The notes: a model not told the origin generated them from the letters alone. Positions 21,901 to 29,619 are shown, counted from the stretch's first letter. The stretch: DNA of 64,000 nt from Longimicrobiales bacterium (GCA_028284495.1 JANQRP010000033.1:25865-89864); one strand, 5' to 3'. Numbers and translations are program-made.

Positions 21901-22169
21901 CGACGGCGGCGGCCACCGACCTCGACTGGGGCGCGGACGACGCCTTCTGGCTCACGCTCCGGTACCACGTGCCGGTGGTGCCCGTCACGGTCCGGGAGGA
22001 CTATCGCCCGTCCCTCGAGTCGGCGGTGCTGAAGCTCCCCGGGGGTCGGGAGGCGCGCGCGTGGTTCTCGGCGGAGGACTGGGCCGTGGGCGTGTACCTC
22101 CTCAACTGGATTCTCTGGCCGCTCTTCCTGGTGGGCCTGGCCCGGCGGGTCGTGCGGGAAACGACGTAG
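18936..22169 (+). CDS. large beta-helix membrane protein sharing a domain with the VirD4-like ATPase
   Basis: A 1077-residue protein of unrecognised family. Residues 40-205 are a third copy of the ATPase C-terminal domain (CYPR at 51-54, TYLRFATWA, FRFRTSTL). Residues about 245-855 are irregular short-strand repeats of pentapeptide/bactofilin type (GLDFEGTRF, LTLDGCVFEGKLSLADA, GGDLRLGGARIG) and probably form a long beta helix. A charged helical block follows (about 862-925, VERMLRNKSQDIEADRVYRAM), resembling the linker in pentapeptide-repeat channel-like proteins. Two membrane helices follow (about 963-983 and 1051-1069) with a loop of about 65 residues between. The GTG start overlaps the ATPase stop, so translation is probably coupled. 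Confidence 0.72.
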   Translation: MTGSVHPEGRWWARWQRLAPEDRDRVLEDLANQMRGELPDDTRIDRQILSCYPRHALLRFTVSSPRGPRYGFAFYAPGQLYPLHLTFASVAAFNEIGLEIRDAEQAATYLRFATWATTDDSARSHILDPDVRLNFAEPISPELEAAVRDALRPCELVDAEPDDPEGAFRFRTSTLIDDAIELVEWLIEPDGDATRFRSETEPPVRVPVVMDRFESDRYFVLVREESLSADRFVRRLRNGPVHGVRVTDPVVLRGGVFTEPVNLTHVTFARGLDFEGTRFEKGLTLDGCVFEGKLSLADATVHGPLRASGMRFHREGLRKGDSALGKKTRLRSHSLPVDFDGSGMRVEGSVFLEGLRCPNVVDLPRARIGGDLRLGGARIGEPRAPTLRPNYAEALRLDSAEVKGDVDFVFPRSGDLEVKPEADDRRLDEEVPCFSRPRMIAAGTILARRLNVHGAVILQGLRCEGDLRLEGCTIGSDLAAQSDSAERRTVILGNLDLIGAEVGGDVEVGGLWVGGHARLFSSRVGGSVFGRTLSAGDGRILPVRVGGELLLSGMHVNDVDLEGAELGGLEVVTGEIDRLALRPGIVSVRPSASSEDESSGGEPLIARHQGHVGGVSLWDLTIRKRLALRTEVRGNVRLGNVECGGDVEFWVDASGEEAEEGERWAEGEPRPRHEVRTVVDGDVVCTGLEVGGRAVLTNLDVRGRIEFKNCRIDQDLNFQSLGPDPASSDDRTRTTCRHLDLELTSCGGDVDMAGLTVSGADANVHARQLEVTGRILLARPLDGRGQLGQITRVPREHRVQATITGDLDLSVASTAQLVLVGSSVAGVVNLERGRFRRLDVVEPRNLDNHNLSDIEVDRWEIEEEHLRQFLDESNPFARDTYVKVERMLRNKSQDIEADRVYRAMRARAIREAKRERAEARASARLAHRPESLTTRLGSSFSYLLRTTGSAFLGATFGWGTLHWAPLAVLTLLLAPITWNVVAQPENIVSTAAATDLDWGADDAFWLTLRYHVPVVPVTVREDYRPSLESAVLKLPGGREARAWFSAEDWAVGVYLLNWILWPLFLVGLARRVVRETT

Positions 22170-22201
22170 GCACGATCGACGTGCCCGCCCGCCCCGCCCG
22201 C

Positions 22202-23179
22202 ATGACCACCTCGGCCGTTCTCGCGCTCGCGAACGCCTGGCTGTACGTCCGTCACCCTCGCCCCGTCTGGCGATACCTCCGCCGCAACGGCCGCCTCCCC
22301 TACGCCGCCGCGCCCCGCAGCTACTCCGAGCGGATGCTCTGGAGGAAGATCGTGGACCGAAGCCCGCACTTCGTCCGCGCGACCGACAAGCTGGCCTGCA
22401 AGGAGTACGTCGGCTCGGTCTGCCCCGATCTGTCGGTGCCCGAGACGCTATGGGTGGGAACGGACCCTGGCGACATTCCGGACAGCCTGCTGATGCGGGA
22501 GCCGGAGGTGTGGGTGAAGGCGAACCACGGCTGCGGCTTCAATCTGCGGGTGCGCGGCGGCGAGCCGGCTCGCGAGCGGGTCGAACACGAGGCCCGCCGA
22601 TGGCTCGCGAGCGTGTACGGTGGGTGGGATTCGAACTGGGCCTATTCGGCGGTTCCGCCCCGGATCTTCGTGGAGGAGAGCGTCGGCGACGCACGAACGG
22701 ATCTGCTGGAGTTCAACGTCCGCGCCTCCGCCGGCCGGCCCGTCCGTGGCTCCGTCATCGGCCACAACAAGCTCGAAGACCAGTGGACGGTCTACCTCGA
22801 CCTCGAAGGCCGTCCCGTACCGGCGGCCGACGGTACTCCGCCGAAGGTGCCACCGGGCATTGACTTCCTCGACGCCTACCTCGAGGCGGTCGAGCACACG
22901 ACCCGACTCAGTCGGGACATGGACTACGCGCGGTACGACTTCTTCTGGAACGGTCGGACACTGTACGCCGGCGAGATCACGATCTATCCCGGCGGCGGCG
23001 TCGCGGAAATCCTCGACCCCGAGTTTCGGAACGACGTCCTCGACGCGTGGGACCTGCGCGACGCCCACTTCCTGCGGCATCCACCCGGTGGACTCGGCGG
23101 CGTCTACGCCCGGGCGCTGCGTCGACGGGTGGAATCGCGGCGGCGGGTAGGGTCCCTCAGTCCAGCAGAGGTTCGATGA
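22202..23179 (+). CDS. TupA-like ATP-grasp protein
   Basis: A 325-residue protein resembling the TupA-like ATP-grasp family found in teichuronopeptide and polysaccharide loci. Marks include the early YSERMLWRKI and DKLACKEYV, the Gly-rich loop WVKANHGCGFN, and the late metal/ATP-binding DYARYDFFWNGRTLYAGEITIYPGGG. The family is predicted to form ATP-dependent amide or ester links on cell-surface polymers; the substrate here is unknown. It starts 32 nt after the beta-helix gene and may share its transcript. The C-terminus overlaps convergent mobB by 23 bp. A GTG at 22181 is an alternative start. Confidence 0.75.
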   Translation: MTTSAVLALANAWLYVRHPRPVWRYLRRNGRLPYAAAPRSYSERMLWRKIVDRSPHFVRATDKLACKEYVGSVCPDLSVPETLWVGTDPGDIPDSLLMREPEVWVKANHGCGFNLRVRGGEPARERVEHEARRWLASVYGGWDSNWAYSAVPPRIFVEESVGDARTDLLEFNVRASAGRPVRGSVIGHNKLEDQWTVYLDLEGRPVPAADGTPPKVPPGIDFLDAYLEAVEHTTRLSRDMDYARYDFFWNGRTLYAGEITIYPGGGVAEILDPEFRNDVLDAWDLRDAHFLRHPPGGLGGVYARALRRRVESRRRVGSLSPAEVR

Positions 23180-23678
23180 GGTCCGCGAGGCGCTGCGCGA
23201 GGTCGGGCCGGTCGGGGTCGAGGACGGGGACCGGCCAGGGCAGTCCCGGACGATCGGTCACGACCGCCAGTTGAAGGGCCGGGTCGATCGCGCCGGGTGG
23301 CGTGATCGGCTCGGCGTGCACGTCCGAGCGATACACCTCGATCCGGTGCACCGCCTCGTGCCGGAACCCCTCCGCGACCACGACGTCGGCGTCTCCGAGA
23401 TAGCGATCGACCAGGTCGCGGAGTCCCGGTTCCCCCTCGTGGCTCCAGTCCCCGGCGACGCCCAGCCCCTCCGGGCCCGCGAGCACGACGCGGCGGGCGC
23501 CGCCCTCGTGCCGGTGTCGCCAGGAGTCGGTACCCTCCCGGTCGAGTCGAAAGTGGTGGCCGTGCTTGATCGACATGACCCGGTGGCCGCGTGCCGTCAG
23601 TTCGCGGATCACGCCCACCGCAACGGTGGTCTTCCCGGACTTCTTGTTGCCGTGGATCGCTACGATCGGCGGAGACAT
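23157..23678 (-). CDS. mobB: molybdopterin-guanine dinucleotide biosynthesis protein B
   Basis: A 173-residue P-loop GTPase of the MobB family, which assists MobA in attaching GMP to molybdopterin. It has Walker A GNKKSGKTT at residues 10-18, the MobB-typical SIKHGHHFRLDREGTDSWRH and the VVVAEGFRHE block. It serves molybdenum or tungsten enzymes such as the formate dehydrogenase encoded 8 kb away. It lies downstream of the pilin operon on the same strand, separated by a strong hairpin. The 3' end overlaps the ATP-grasp gene. Confidence 0.92.
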   Translation of the reverse strand: MSPPIVAIHGNKKSGKTTVAVGVIRELTARGHRVMSIKHGHHFRLDREGTDSWRHRHEGGARRVVLAGPEGLGVAGDWSHEGEPGLRDLVDRYLGDADVVVAEGFRHEAVHRIEVYRSDVHAEPITPPGAIDPALQLAVVTDRPGLPWPVPVLDPDRPDLAQRLADLIEPLLD

Positions 23679-23703
23679 CGACGCGTGGTATCGGATGAAC
23701 GAA

Positions 23704-23746
23704 GCGGCGGCGAGGCCGGCCAGAACTCCGCCGACCTCGCCGCCGC
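23704..23746 (-). terminator. 12-bp perfect inverted repeat after the pilin operon
   Basis: GCGGCGGCGAGG (23704-23715) and CCTCGCCGCCGC (23735-23746) are exact reverse complements separated by 19 nt. They lie between the stop of the PilX-like gene (23807) and the mobB start (23678). Read on the minus strand, the hairpin is followed by TTCGTTC, only a weak T tract. It is probably a terminator or processing hairpin isolating mobB. Confidence 0.5.
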
Positions 23747-23806
23747 GTAACGCACCGTGCCCGAGCCTCGGGGCGAACTCGCGACTACCGGCGCACCTGC
23801 TCCCGA

Positions 23807-25576
23807 TCAGCCACCGCCCGAGCTCAGGAACTCGAAGTAGGCGTCCGGATCGAAGCCGGCCGGATCCACCGGAAACATCTGGTCACGGAAGAAGTAGCCG
23901 GTGGTCGGGAAGTACGGCGGCGGGTTGGTGGCCCCGCACGTGTCGTACGAGTAGCGCTTGAGGTACCCGTCACCGCTGGTGAGTCCGACGGCGCCACGGG
24001 TCCGCTGGATGATCCCGCCCGTGAGGTAGAGGCAGCCTCGACCCCACGACGTGGACTCGCACCACTCGGCGCTTTCGCTCCCCGAGTTGTAGTTCTCGAC
24101 GGTGAAGACGTCGAGTGCGAGCACGATCCCGTTGATGTACTCGTCCTTGGTGTCGTCGTACGTCCTGTAGCTCGTGCTGCTCCAGGGTCGGAACGGCGCG
24201 TTGATCGTGTTGTCCGCGACGATCACGTCGTTGCCGCTGAAGAGCCCGAGGATGTCGTCGCACCCGGGCTGGGCGGGACCACCGGCGTAGGTGATGTCGT
24301 CACCGATGATGATCTGGTCGGTGGCCGCGATCGTGATGCGGCCGCGCAGGACGCCGCTGATGACCACCTTTCCATCGACGTGGATCACACCCTTGAAGTT
24401 CGGGTTGATGTTCCGCGACAGCGGGAAGAGGTAGTTGGCGTACGGAAGGCCGGCGAGCCGCGGGTCGGGGTTGGTGGTGTACTGCTGCCACTGGCCCTTG
24501 CCGTCGTCCGCCTGGAAGCCACCCGTCAGCTGGGACGATCCCCCGAGGAAGCAGCGGCGCGAGCTCGAGATCAGCGCTTCCCACCACTGGTACGTGGTTC
24601 CGCCGTAGGTGTGAGGATGATCGGCGGCCGCCACGAAGGTGCCACCGTAGAATCGGCCGCAGTTCTCGGAGCTCGCGAACGGGTACGTGCCTCCGGTCGG
24701 GCGGTTCGCGGTCACCCAGTCCTCGTCGTTCGACTGGTACACGGCGACGAACCCCTCGTCCTCACCGGTCACGGAGCCGTCTCCGTCCAGATCGAGCGCG
24801 ACGAACTGGAGCCTGAGGCCCGACTGGCCCCACGACCCGCCGCCGCCGGTGAAGTCCATCCCGCCGACCGCGGCGATCGACTCGAGGCGATCGAGCTCGG
24901 CGGTCTCGGGGAGCGGAATCGGCGTCACGCCGGCCTCGTAGCCCTCGACGAAGGTCGCGTAGGACTCACCCACGACCCCGCCCGCGGTGCGAACTTCGTC
25001 GTGGAAGGTGGCGCCCGAAGAGTACACCTTGATGTCGCTGTTCGAGTGAACCGGCCCGAAGATCTGGTCGCCACCACCGAACGAGATGTTCGACGGCTCG
25101 ATGTCGGTGAAGTACGCGTAGCGGGCGAAGCTCTCCTGTCGCACCTGGCTCCGCCGGATCGCGACGCCCTTCCCCGGGTCCTTGGTCACCGACACGATGC
25201 TGCCGAAGATGCCGTACTGGCCGGTGATGTTTCCGGTCGGGCCGGCGTAGGTCCAGCGCTGCGCACCCGGAATGGTGCCACCCTGGCCGTTGGACACCGA
25301 GGCCGCGTTCTCCAGCACCACGTACCCGGTGTCGGGAAAGAGCGATCGATCGGCGTTCAGCAGAGAGCGCCCGAGTTCGAGGCCCGCACGCGAGGAAGAG
25401 ACGAGCTCGGTGTGTCGCTCGTAGTAGCGATTGCTGAGCGTGTTGGACATCCCGACCGTCAGCGCGCCGGCGATGAGCGTCGCCACCACCAGTGCGATGA
25501 GCATGGTGGTCACGAGAGCGAACCCCTCGTCTCCGTTCGAGATTCCAGTGCGATTCCGGTTCATGATCCCATTCAT
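23807..25576 (-). CDS. PilX-like pilus assembly protein
   Basis: A 589-residue protein. Near residue 17 is a prepilin-like segment (G/FALVTTMLIALVVATLIAGAL) with Thr where class III signals usually have Glu at position 5. An N-terminal helix and a long secreted beta-rich region follow (IHVDGKVVISGVLRGRITIAA, IIGDDITYAGG) resembling polymer-forming PilX/DUF4900-type proteins. It would be a minor, tip-associated component of type IV pili. The start at 25576 is chosen for the GGAG nine nt upstream; ATGs at 25591 and 25564 are alternatives. It is the last gene of a four-gene pilin operon. Confidence 0.72.
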   Translation of the reverse strand: MNGIMNRNRTGISNGDEGFALVTTMLIALVVATLIAGALTVGMSNTLSNRYYERHTELVSSSRAGLELGRSLLNADRSLFPDTGYVVLENAASVSNGQGGTIPGAQRWTYAGPTGNITGQYGIFGSIVSVTKDPGKGVAIRRSQVRQESFARYAYFTDIEPSNISFGGGDQIFGPVHSNSDIKVYSSGATFHDEVRTAGGVVGESYATFVEGYEAGVTPIPLPETAELDRLESIAAVGGMDFTGGGGSWGQSGLRLQFVALDLDGDGSVTGEDEGFVAVYQSNDEDWVTANRPTGGTYPFASSENCGRFYGGTFVAAADHPHTYGGTTYQWWEALISSSRRCFLGGSSQLTGGFQADDGKGQWQQYTTNPDPRLAGLPYANYLFPLSRNINPNFKGVIHVDGKVVISGVLRGRITIAATDQIIIGDDITYAGGPAQPGCDDILGLFSGNDVIVADNTINAPFRPWSSTSYRTYDDTKDEYINGIVLALDVFTVENYNSGSESAEWCESTSWGRGCLYLTGGIIQRTRGAVGLTSGDGYLKRYSYDTCGATNPPPYFPTTGYFFRDQMFPVDPAGFDPDAYFEFLSSGGG

Positions 25577-25595
25577 GATAGGTGTCTCCATCCCG

Positions 25596-26783
25596 TCAGC
25601 TGACGGGCATCGTGGCTGAGCTGCTCGTTGTGAGAGGAGAGAGGGAGGGAGTACAGTCCTGGGCCGCGAGGGCGTACTCGTACGTCTCGCCCTGCGTGGC
25701 GCCCGTGTCGTCGTAGACGTAGCTGCTCGCACCGGCCGGGATCGTCACCAGGGGATCGCCCCAGTCCGTGGTCCCGTCGATGCGGCGCCAGAGAAGGTAG
25801 AGAACGACGTCCTTTTCACCCGCGGTCTCGTCGGTAGCGGGGTTCCACGTCACCTGAATGGCGGGGTCTCCACTGGGGAGCGTGGTCGCCGTTGCCGTGA
25901 CGCCCGTTCCCAGGATCGGCTCGTCACCGCAGACCAGGAGGTCGTTGAACCCGACGTTCGGCAACTCGATGAAGCGCGAGCCCTCGACGATGTCCTCGAG
26001 GTCGCCCGAGAGCCCGTTCGTCGCCCGCATGTTGACCTCGATGGCGCGGACCCCCTCGATGCGCTGGATCGTGTCGGCCAGCGCGCGGTCGTAGAACAGC
26101 GTGATCGAGTCGGGGAGCTGGACGAGACCACCCGCCGAGGGGCGCTCGTACATCGTGAAGAACGGCTCACCGGTCCTCTGGAGGATGTTCCGGGCGACGC
26201 GTTCCGGCGCCGTGCCGTTCACCTTCCGCCAGAGCACGTAGTCGTCCGTCCGCGGCGTGGTCGCGTCGGCCTCGAAGTAGAACATGATCAACTCGGCCTG
26301 GCTCGCGACCCCCGGGATCTCCGAGTAGACGGTATCGGGGAACTGGTAGCCGCCGGAGTTCGGCACCGTGACCGCGGTCGTCGGAAGCCGTACCTGCCCG
26401 TTCGGCGCGTCCACGTCCACGTACACGGCGAACGGATCGTTCCGCAGATTCGTGACGTTGTCCGCCGTAAACGCCACCACATCCGCGTCCATGTACACCA
26501 GCTCGGGCTGGCCCGCCGGCAGGTTGATGCCCGCCGTGCGGATGTCCTGCTCGAGCCGCGAGAACGCGTAGTTGGCGTTGCGGAGGGCTACGAGACGCCT
26601 CGTCGAGTCGTTGAAGGCGCTGTTCTCACGGGCCAGCGACGAGAGTACGCCGACGATCAGGAGGCCGAAGATCGTGATCGCGATCAACAGCTCGATGATC
26701 GTGAATCCGCGAGCCGAGTGACTCCGGGTCGCGCGATTCGGGGCCGGACGATTCCGAGTGGAGTGCTTCATGGGGTTCCTCAT
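25596..26783 (-). CDS. PilW-like minor pilin
   Basis: A 395-residue prepilin. A 26-residue basic leader ends in the peptidase site G/FTIIELLIAITIFGLLIVGVL, with Glu at +5. The N-terminal region ANYAFSRLEQDIRTAGIN is typical of PilW proteins, which initiate pilus assembly. The C-terminal part (about 300-395) looks like a fibronectin type III-type beta sandwich (VTWNPATDETAGEKDVVLYLLWRR, GETYEYALAAQD), longer than most PilW proteins. It starts at 26783 with ATGA overlap to the PilV-like gene. Confidence 0.82.
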   Translation of the reverse strand: MRNPMKHSTRNRPAPNRATRSHSARGFTIIELLIAITIFGLLIVGVLSSLARENSAFNDSTRRLVALRNANYAFSRLEQDIRTAGINLPAGQPELVYMDADVVAFTADNVTNLRNDPFAVYVDVDAPNGQVRLPTTAVTVPNSGGYQFPDTVYSEIPGVASQAELIMFYFEADATTPRTDDYVLWRKVNGTAPERVARNILQRTGEPFFTMYERPSAGGLVQLPDSITLFYDRALADTIQRIEGVRAIEVNMRATNGLSGDLEDIVEGSRFIELPNVGFNDLLVCGDEPILGTGVTATATTLPSGDPAIQVTWNPATDETAGEKDVVLYLLWRRIDGTTDWGDPLVTIPAGASSYVYDDTGATQGETYEYALAAQDCTPSLSPLTTSSSATMPVS

Positions 26784-27184
26784 GGCGCGGCGACAATCAC
26801 TTCGCGGGCGATCGGGCTCCCGAGAAACGCCCCGGACGCCCGGACGATGATCCGCGTGTAATCGTGGTTCGTGCCACCCGAGACGGCGGTCTGTACCCGC
26901 TCGATCACCGTCGTCCGGGTGATGCCGGGGACACCGGGAACGCTCGTCTCGGTGCCCTCGTACAGGCTCTCCAGCTGCGAATAGCGCGAATCGATCTGGA
27001 TCCTCGAGAGCCGGCTCTCGACGGCCTGAAGGGCCATCGCCTCGAGCTCCGACTCGGCCGCGTTCCGGCTGAGCGACGAGGAGGTGTAGGCGGAACCGAG
27101 AATCACCACGGTCAGAAGGAGCATGGCGATGATGAGCTCCAGGAGCGTGAACCCGCCCTCGCGGGACTCGTGCGGCGTCAGCAT
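26780..27184 (-). CDS. PilV-like minor pilin
   Basis: A 134-residue prepilin with a short leader (MLTPHESREGG) and processing site G/FTLLELIIAMLLLTVVILGSAY, with Glu at +5. A helix follows, containing NAAESELEAMALQAVESRLSR, then a small C-terminal domain. It would be a minor pilin that primes assembly with PilW and FimT/GspH. The start at 27184 is preceded by GGTGG; ATG 27196 is an alternative. It overlaps the upstream gene by 7 bp and the downstream one by 4 bp. Confidence 0.8.
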   Translation of the reverse strand: MLTPHESREGGFTLLELIIAMLLLTVVILGSAYTSSSLSRNAAESELEAMALQAVESRLSRIQIDSRYSQLESLYEGTETSVPGVPGITRTTVIERVQTAVSGGTNHDYTRIIVRASGAFLGSPIAREVIVAAP

Positions 27185-27768
27185 GTCACCACCCATGATC
27201 CCGTGCGGTAGCTGTAGCAGCGAACCGCCCCCGTCGCGCGCTCGACCTCGATGGCCCGGTTGTACTCGGTCAGAGGCCGCTTGGACGAGACGTACGCCGC
27301 CCCGAACGCGCTCGCGCTCCCGTTCCGGTGGAAGACGAGGGTCGGCACGCCGCCGACGAGGTCGAAGGTCACCGGCGAGGTGCCCCACGTCAGGCCGTCC
27401 GTCCCCTGCAGGCCGAAGACCACGCCGTCCTCGAGATAGATGTCCGACTGCGGCTCGCTCGTCTGGACCGTGCCGTCGTTGTTCTCGTCCTTGTGGATCT
27501 TGATCTGTCCCGCCGAGGTGTCGAAGTAGACACGGACATCGTGCTGGCGGACAACGGCCTCGCGCTGTGCCGCGTTGAGCGCGAAGGCGAGCTTCTGAAC
27601 CTGACTGTCCACGCGGGCCCGCTCGCGATCGACGCGGAGCAGCACGATACCGGTGATGACACCGATCATCGCGACCACCGTGATGATCTCCACGAGCGTG
27701 AATCCACCCTGGCGCCCGGAGTCGGGCGCCGTGGTCGAGTCGGTCGGCAGGAAGTTCGTGGTGGTCAT
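27178..27768 (-). CDS. GspH/FimT-type minor pilin
   Basis: A 196-residue pseudopilin. A 22-residue leader precedes the processing site G/FTLVEIITVVAMIGVITGIVLL, and the GspH/FimT-like beta domain follows (LNAAQREAVVRQHDVRVYFDTSAGQIKI, LVFHRNGSAS). It is the first gene of the minor-pilin operon GspH-PilV-PilW-PilX. No pilin motor, prepilin peptidase or platform gene is present in the window, so the core machine must be encoded elsewhere. The start at 27768 places the leader correctly. Confidence 0.82.
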   Translation of the reverse strand: MTTTNFLPTDSTTAPDSGRQGGFTLVEIITVVAMIGVITGIVLLRVDRERARVDSQVQKLAFALNAAQREAVVRQHDVRVYFDTSAGQIKIHKDENNDGTVQTSEPQSDIYLEDGVVFGLQGTDGLTWGTSPVTFDLVGGVPTLVFHRNGSASAFGAAYVSSKRPLTEYNRAIEVERATGAVRCYSYRTGSWVVTC

Positions 27769-28009
27769 CGTGGCGTCGTGAACCGTGAGCGTGTGGCCCC
27801 TTACAGGCGCAAGAGGCATGCCGAGCAGGGGAACAGGTGTTTTACCCCCCCGGACGCCGCAGAGGTTCGCCATTTCGTGGTAGATCCCGAACGCGTGCGG
27901 CACACCCGCGACACCTCCGGCGACGGCGGCTGCGACCCGGTCACCCGGTAATCTTTGCAGCATGCCGCACCCGAGCGAAAGGGTTCTCACAACGCGGGAT
28001 GACCGAGCT

Positions 28010-28026
28010 CGGCGCCCCGGGCGCCG
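28010..28026 (-). terminator. hairpin after mobA
   Basis: CGGCGCC and GGCGCCG form a perfect 7-bp stem with a 3-nt loop, 12 nt beyond the mobA stop on the minus strand. No T tract follows. The remaining 240 bp to the GspH start hold no gene I can support and no clear promoter hexamers, though the pilin operon promoter must lie there unless mobA transcription reads through. Confidence 0.4.
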
Positions 28027-28038
28027 GTCCGCCGGGTG

Positions 28039-28644
28039 TCAGGCCGGGTCGTCGGTCAGGTCGGCCGCGCGATTGGCGCTCCGGAAGACCCGCGGGTCGA
28101 CGTCTGCGTCCACGAGGCGAACCGCCATCCGAGGGCCCCCGTCGGACCCGGCCAGCAGCGCGCCGGGCGAGCCGTTCCCGGCGTCCAGCGCAGCCGAGAC
28201 CGCCGGGAGCACGTCGAGGCCCCAGATCGCGCAGAGCGGCTCGACACCCCACGGGCCCGGAGCCGCGAAGGCCGCGGCGCCCCGACCCGACCACGCCCGG
28301 ACGAGCTCGAGCAGGAGGTCCGCCTCGACCTGCACCAGGTCGCAGGCGAGCGCCAGTATGCCCGTCCGTCCCTCGGCGCCGGCATGGACGAGGCCGGTCT
28401 CGATCCCGGCCAGCGGCCCCGCCCGCGTGCGCACGTCGGCTCGGACAGGGACCGTCACGCGCGCGGCCACGCCCGGATCGTTGGCCGCCACGAGCGCGTC
28501 CATGCCGGCCTCGCGAAGGACACGCACCGCTCGGGCCCAGAGGGGCTCGCCGTCGAGCGTGGCGAGCGCCTTGTGCGACCCGAACCGACGGCTCTCGCCG
28601 CCGGCCAGGACCACGCCGAGCAGGCTCGGGGGCGACGCGGTCAC
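28039..28644 (-). CDS. mobA: molybdenum cofactor guanylyltransferase
   Basis: A 201-residue nucleotidyltransferase of the MobA family, which transfers GMP from GTP to molybdopterin to form the MGD cofactor. The nucleotide-binding loop LAGGESRRFGSHKAL is close to the family signature, and ALACDLVQVEADLL supplies the metal-binding Asp. The GTG start at 28644 overlaps the fdhD stop (GTGA), so the two are coupled, consistent with maturation of the neighbouring formate dehydrogenase. Confidence 0.9.
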   Translation of the reverse strand: MTASPPSLLGVVLAGGESRRFGSHKALATLDGEPLWARAVRVLREAGMDALVAANDPGVAARVTVPVRADVRTRAGPLAGIETGLVHAGAEGRTGILALACDLVQVEADLLLELVRAWSGRGAAAFAAPGPWGVEPLCAIWGLDVLPAVSAALDAGNGSPGALLAGSDGGPRMAVRLVDADVDPRVFRSANRAADLTDDPA

Positions 28645-29468
28645 CCGCCCACCCGTTCCGCGCCCGCATACACGTTGAACGCACCTCCGCGCGCGAAGCC
28701 GATCACGGTCAGGCCGAAGCGCCGGGCGAGATCGACCGCCAGACTCGACGGTGCTCCCACGGCGACGAGGGCCGAGATCCCCGCGGCGACGGCCTTCTGG
28801 ACGATATCGAAGGAGAGTCGGCCGCTGACGACGAGCACGTGGTCGTGAAGAGGCAGACGCCCATCGAGCATCGCCGCCCCGGCCACCTTGTCGACGGCGT
28901 TGTGACGCCCGACGTCCTCCTGCACGTCGACCGTGGCGCCGTGCCGATCGAACAGCCCGGCCGCGTGCAGGCCGCCCGTTCGCTCGAACACCGCCTGCGA
29001 GGCGCGGAGTCGCTCGGGCAGCGACAGGATCTCCTCGGCCGTGAGCATCAGGTCGCCGCCCGGAAGGGGCGCACACCCGGCCACCTGGGCCTCGACCGCC
29101 TCGATCGAGGCCTTGCCGCACACGCCGCAACTCGACGTCGTGTAGAAGTTCCGGGTCAGGAGCGACGGATCCACGGAATCGCGGAGGCTCACGGTCACGA
29201 CATTGAACTCCTGCGGCGTCACCTTGTGGCAGTACCGGATGTCCTGGACCGCCTCGCGGCTCGCCACGATGCCTTCGCCGAGGAGGAATCCGGCCGCGAG
29301 CTGGAAGTCGTTTCCCGGCGTCCGCATCGTCACCGATACCGGAATCTCCGTCCGGCCATCGCCCGCCGGGACGTCGACCCGAATCTCGAGCGGCTCCTCG
29401 ACGGCGAGAAGGTCTTCCCGTCCCGTCCAGTCCGCAGACTCGAACCGACGTACCCGTACCCGGTTCAT
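28641..29468 (-). CDS. fdhD: formate dehydrogenase sulfurtransferase FdhD
   Basis: A 275-residue protein. FdhD passes sulfur from the IscS persulfide to the molybdenum centre of formate dehydrogenase and is essential for its activity. The conserved cysteine pair is present in TSSCGVCGKAS. The flanking motifs RTPGNDFQLAAGFLLGEG, DVGRHNAVDKV and SGRLSFDIVQKA are typical. The start is the ATG at 29468 (MNRVRVRR); a GTG at 29492 would add eight residues. It is divergent from the formate dehydrogenase operon and coupled to mobA. Confidence 0.94.
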   Translation of the reverse strand: MNRVRVRRFESADWTGREDLLAVEEPLEIRVDVPAGDGRTEIPVSVTMRTPGNDFQLAAGFLLGEGIVASREAVQDIRYCHKVTPQEFNVVTVSLRDSVDPSLLTRNFYTTSSCGVCGKASIEAVEAQVAGCAPLPGGDLMLTAEEILSLPERLRASQAVFERTGGLHAAGLFDRHGATVDVQEDVGRHNAVDKVAGAAMLDGRLPLHDHVLVVSGRLSFDIVQKAVAAGISALVAVGAPSSLAVDLARRFGLTVIGFARGGAFNVYAGAERVGG

Positions 29469-29589
29469 GCTTCGCCCGTGTCCCTGCTTCACACCGCCTC
29501 CTGCCTCGTCCGACTCGCCCTCGCGGCACCGCTGCCCCGTTCAAGATCGGCGCCGGCGCGGACGGGCACCAGCCGAGCGGCCACCGGCT

Positions 29590-29619
29590 TTGCTCGCCGA
29601 TCGGGTCGGGGCCTATCTT
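29590..29619 (+). promoter_or_regulatory. candidate promoter of the formate dehydrogenase operon
   Basis: TTGCTC (29590-29595) and TATCTT (29614-29619) are separated by 18 nt. Each matches the sigma70 consensus at four of six positions. They would start transcription about 70 nt before the ATG at 29697, which is preceded by GGAGG at 29682-29686. No regulator site is recognised in the 228-bp divergent gap. Confidence 0.38.

Noticed and set aside
16033..22169. An integrated conjugative element or classical type IV secretion locus
   Set aside because: No relaxase, VirB4/VirB11, integrase, attachment-site repeats or tRNA boundary is visible; only a VirD4-like ATPase is present.
27769..28038. A c-di-GMP (GEMM) riboswitch upstream of the pilin operon
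   Set aside because: Only isolated fragments such as GCAAAG and a CCA-CGAAA-TGG loop occur; the paired GACGCAAAG core and receptor helices are missing.
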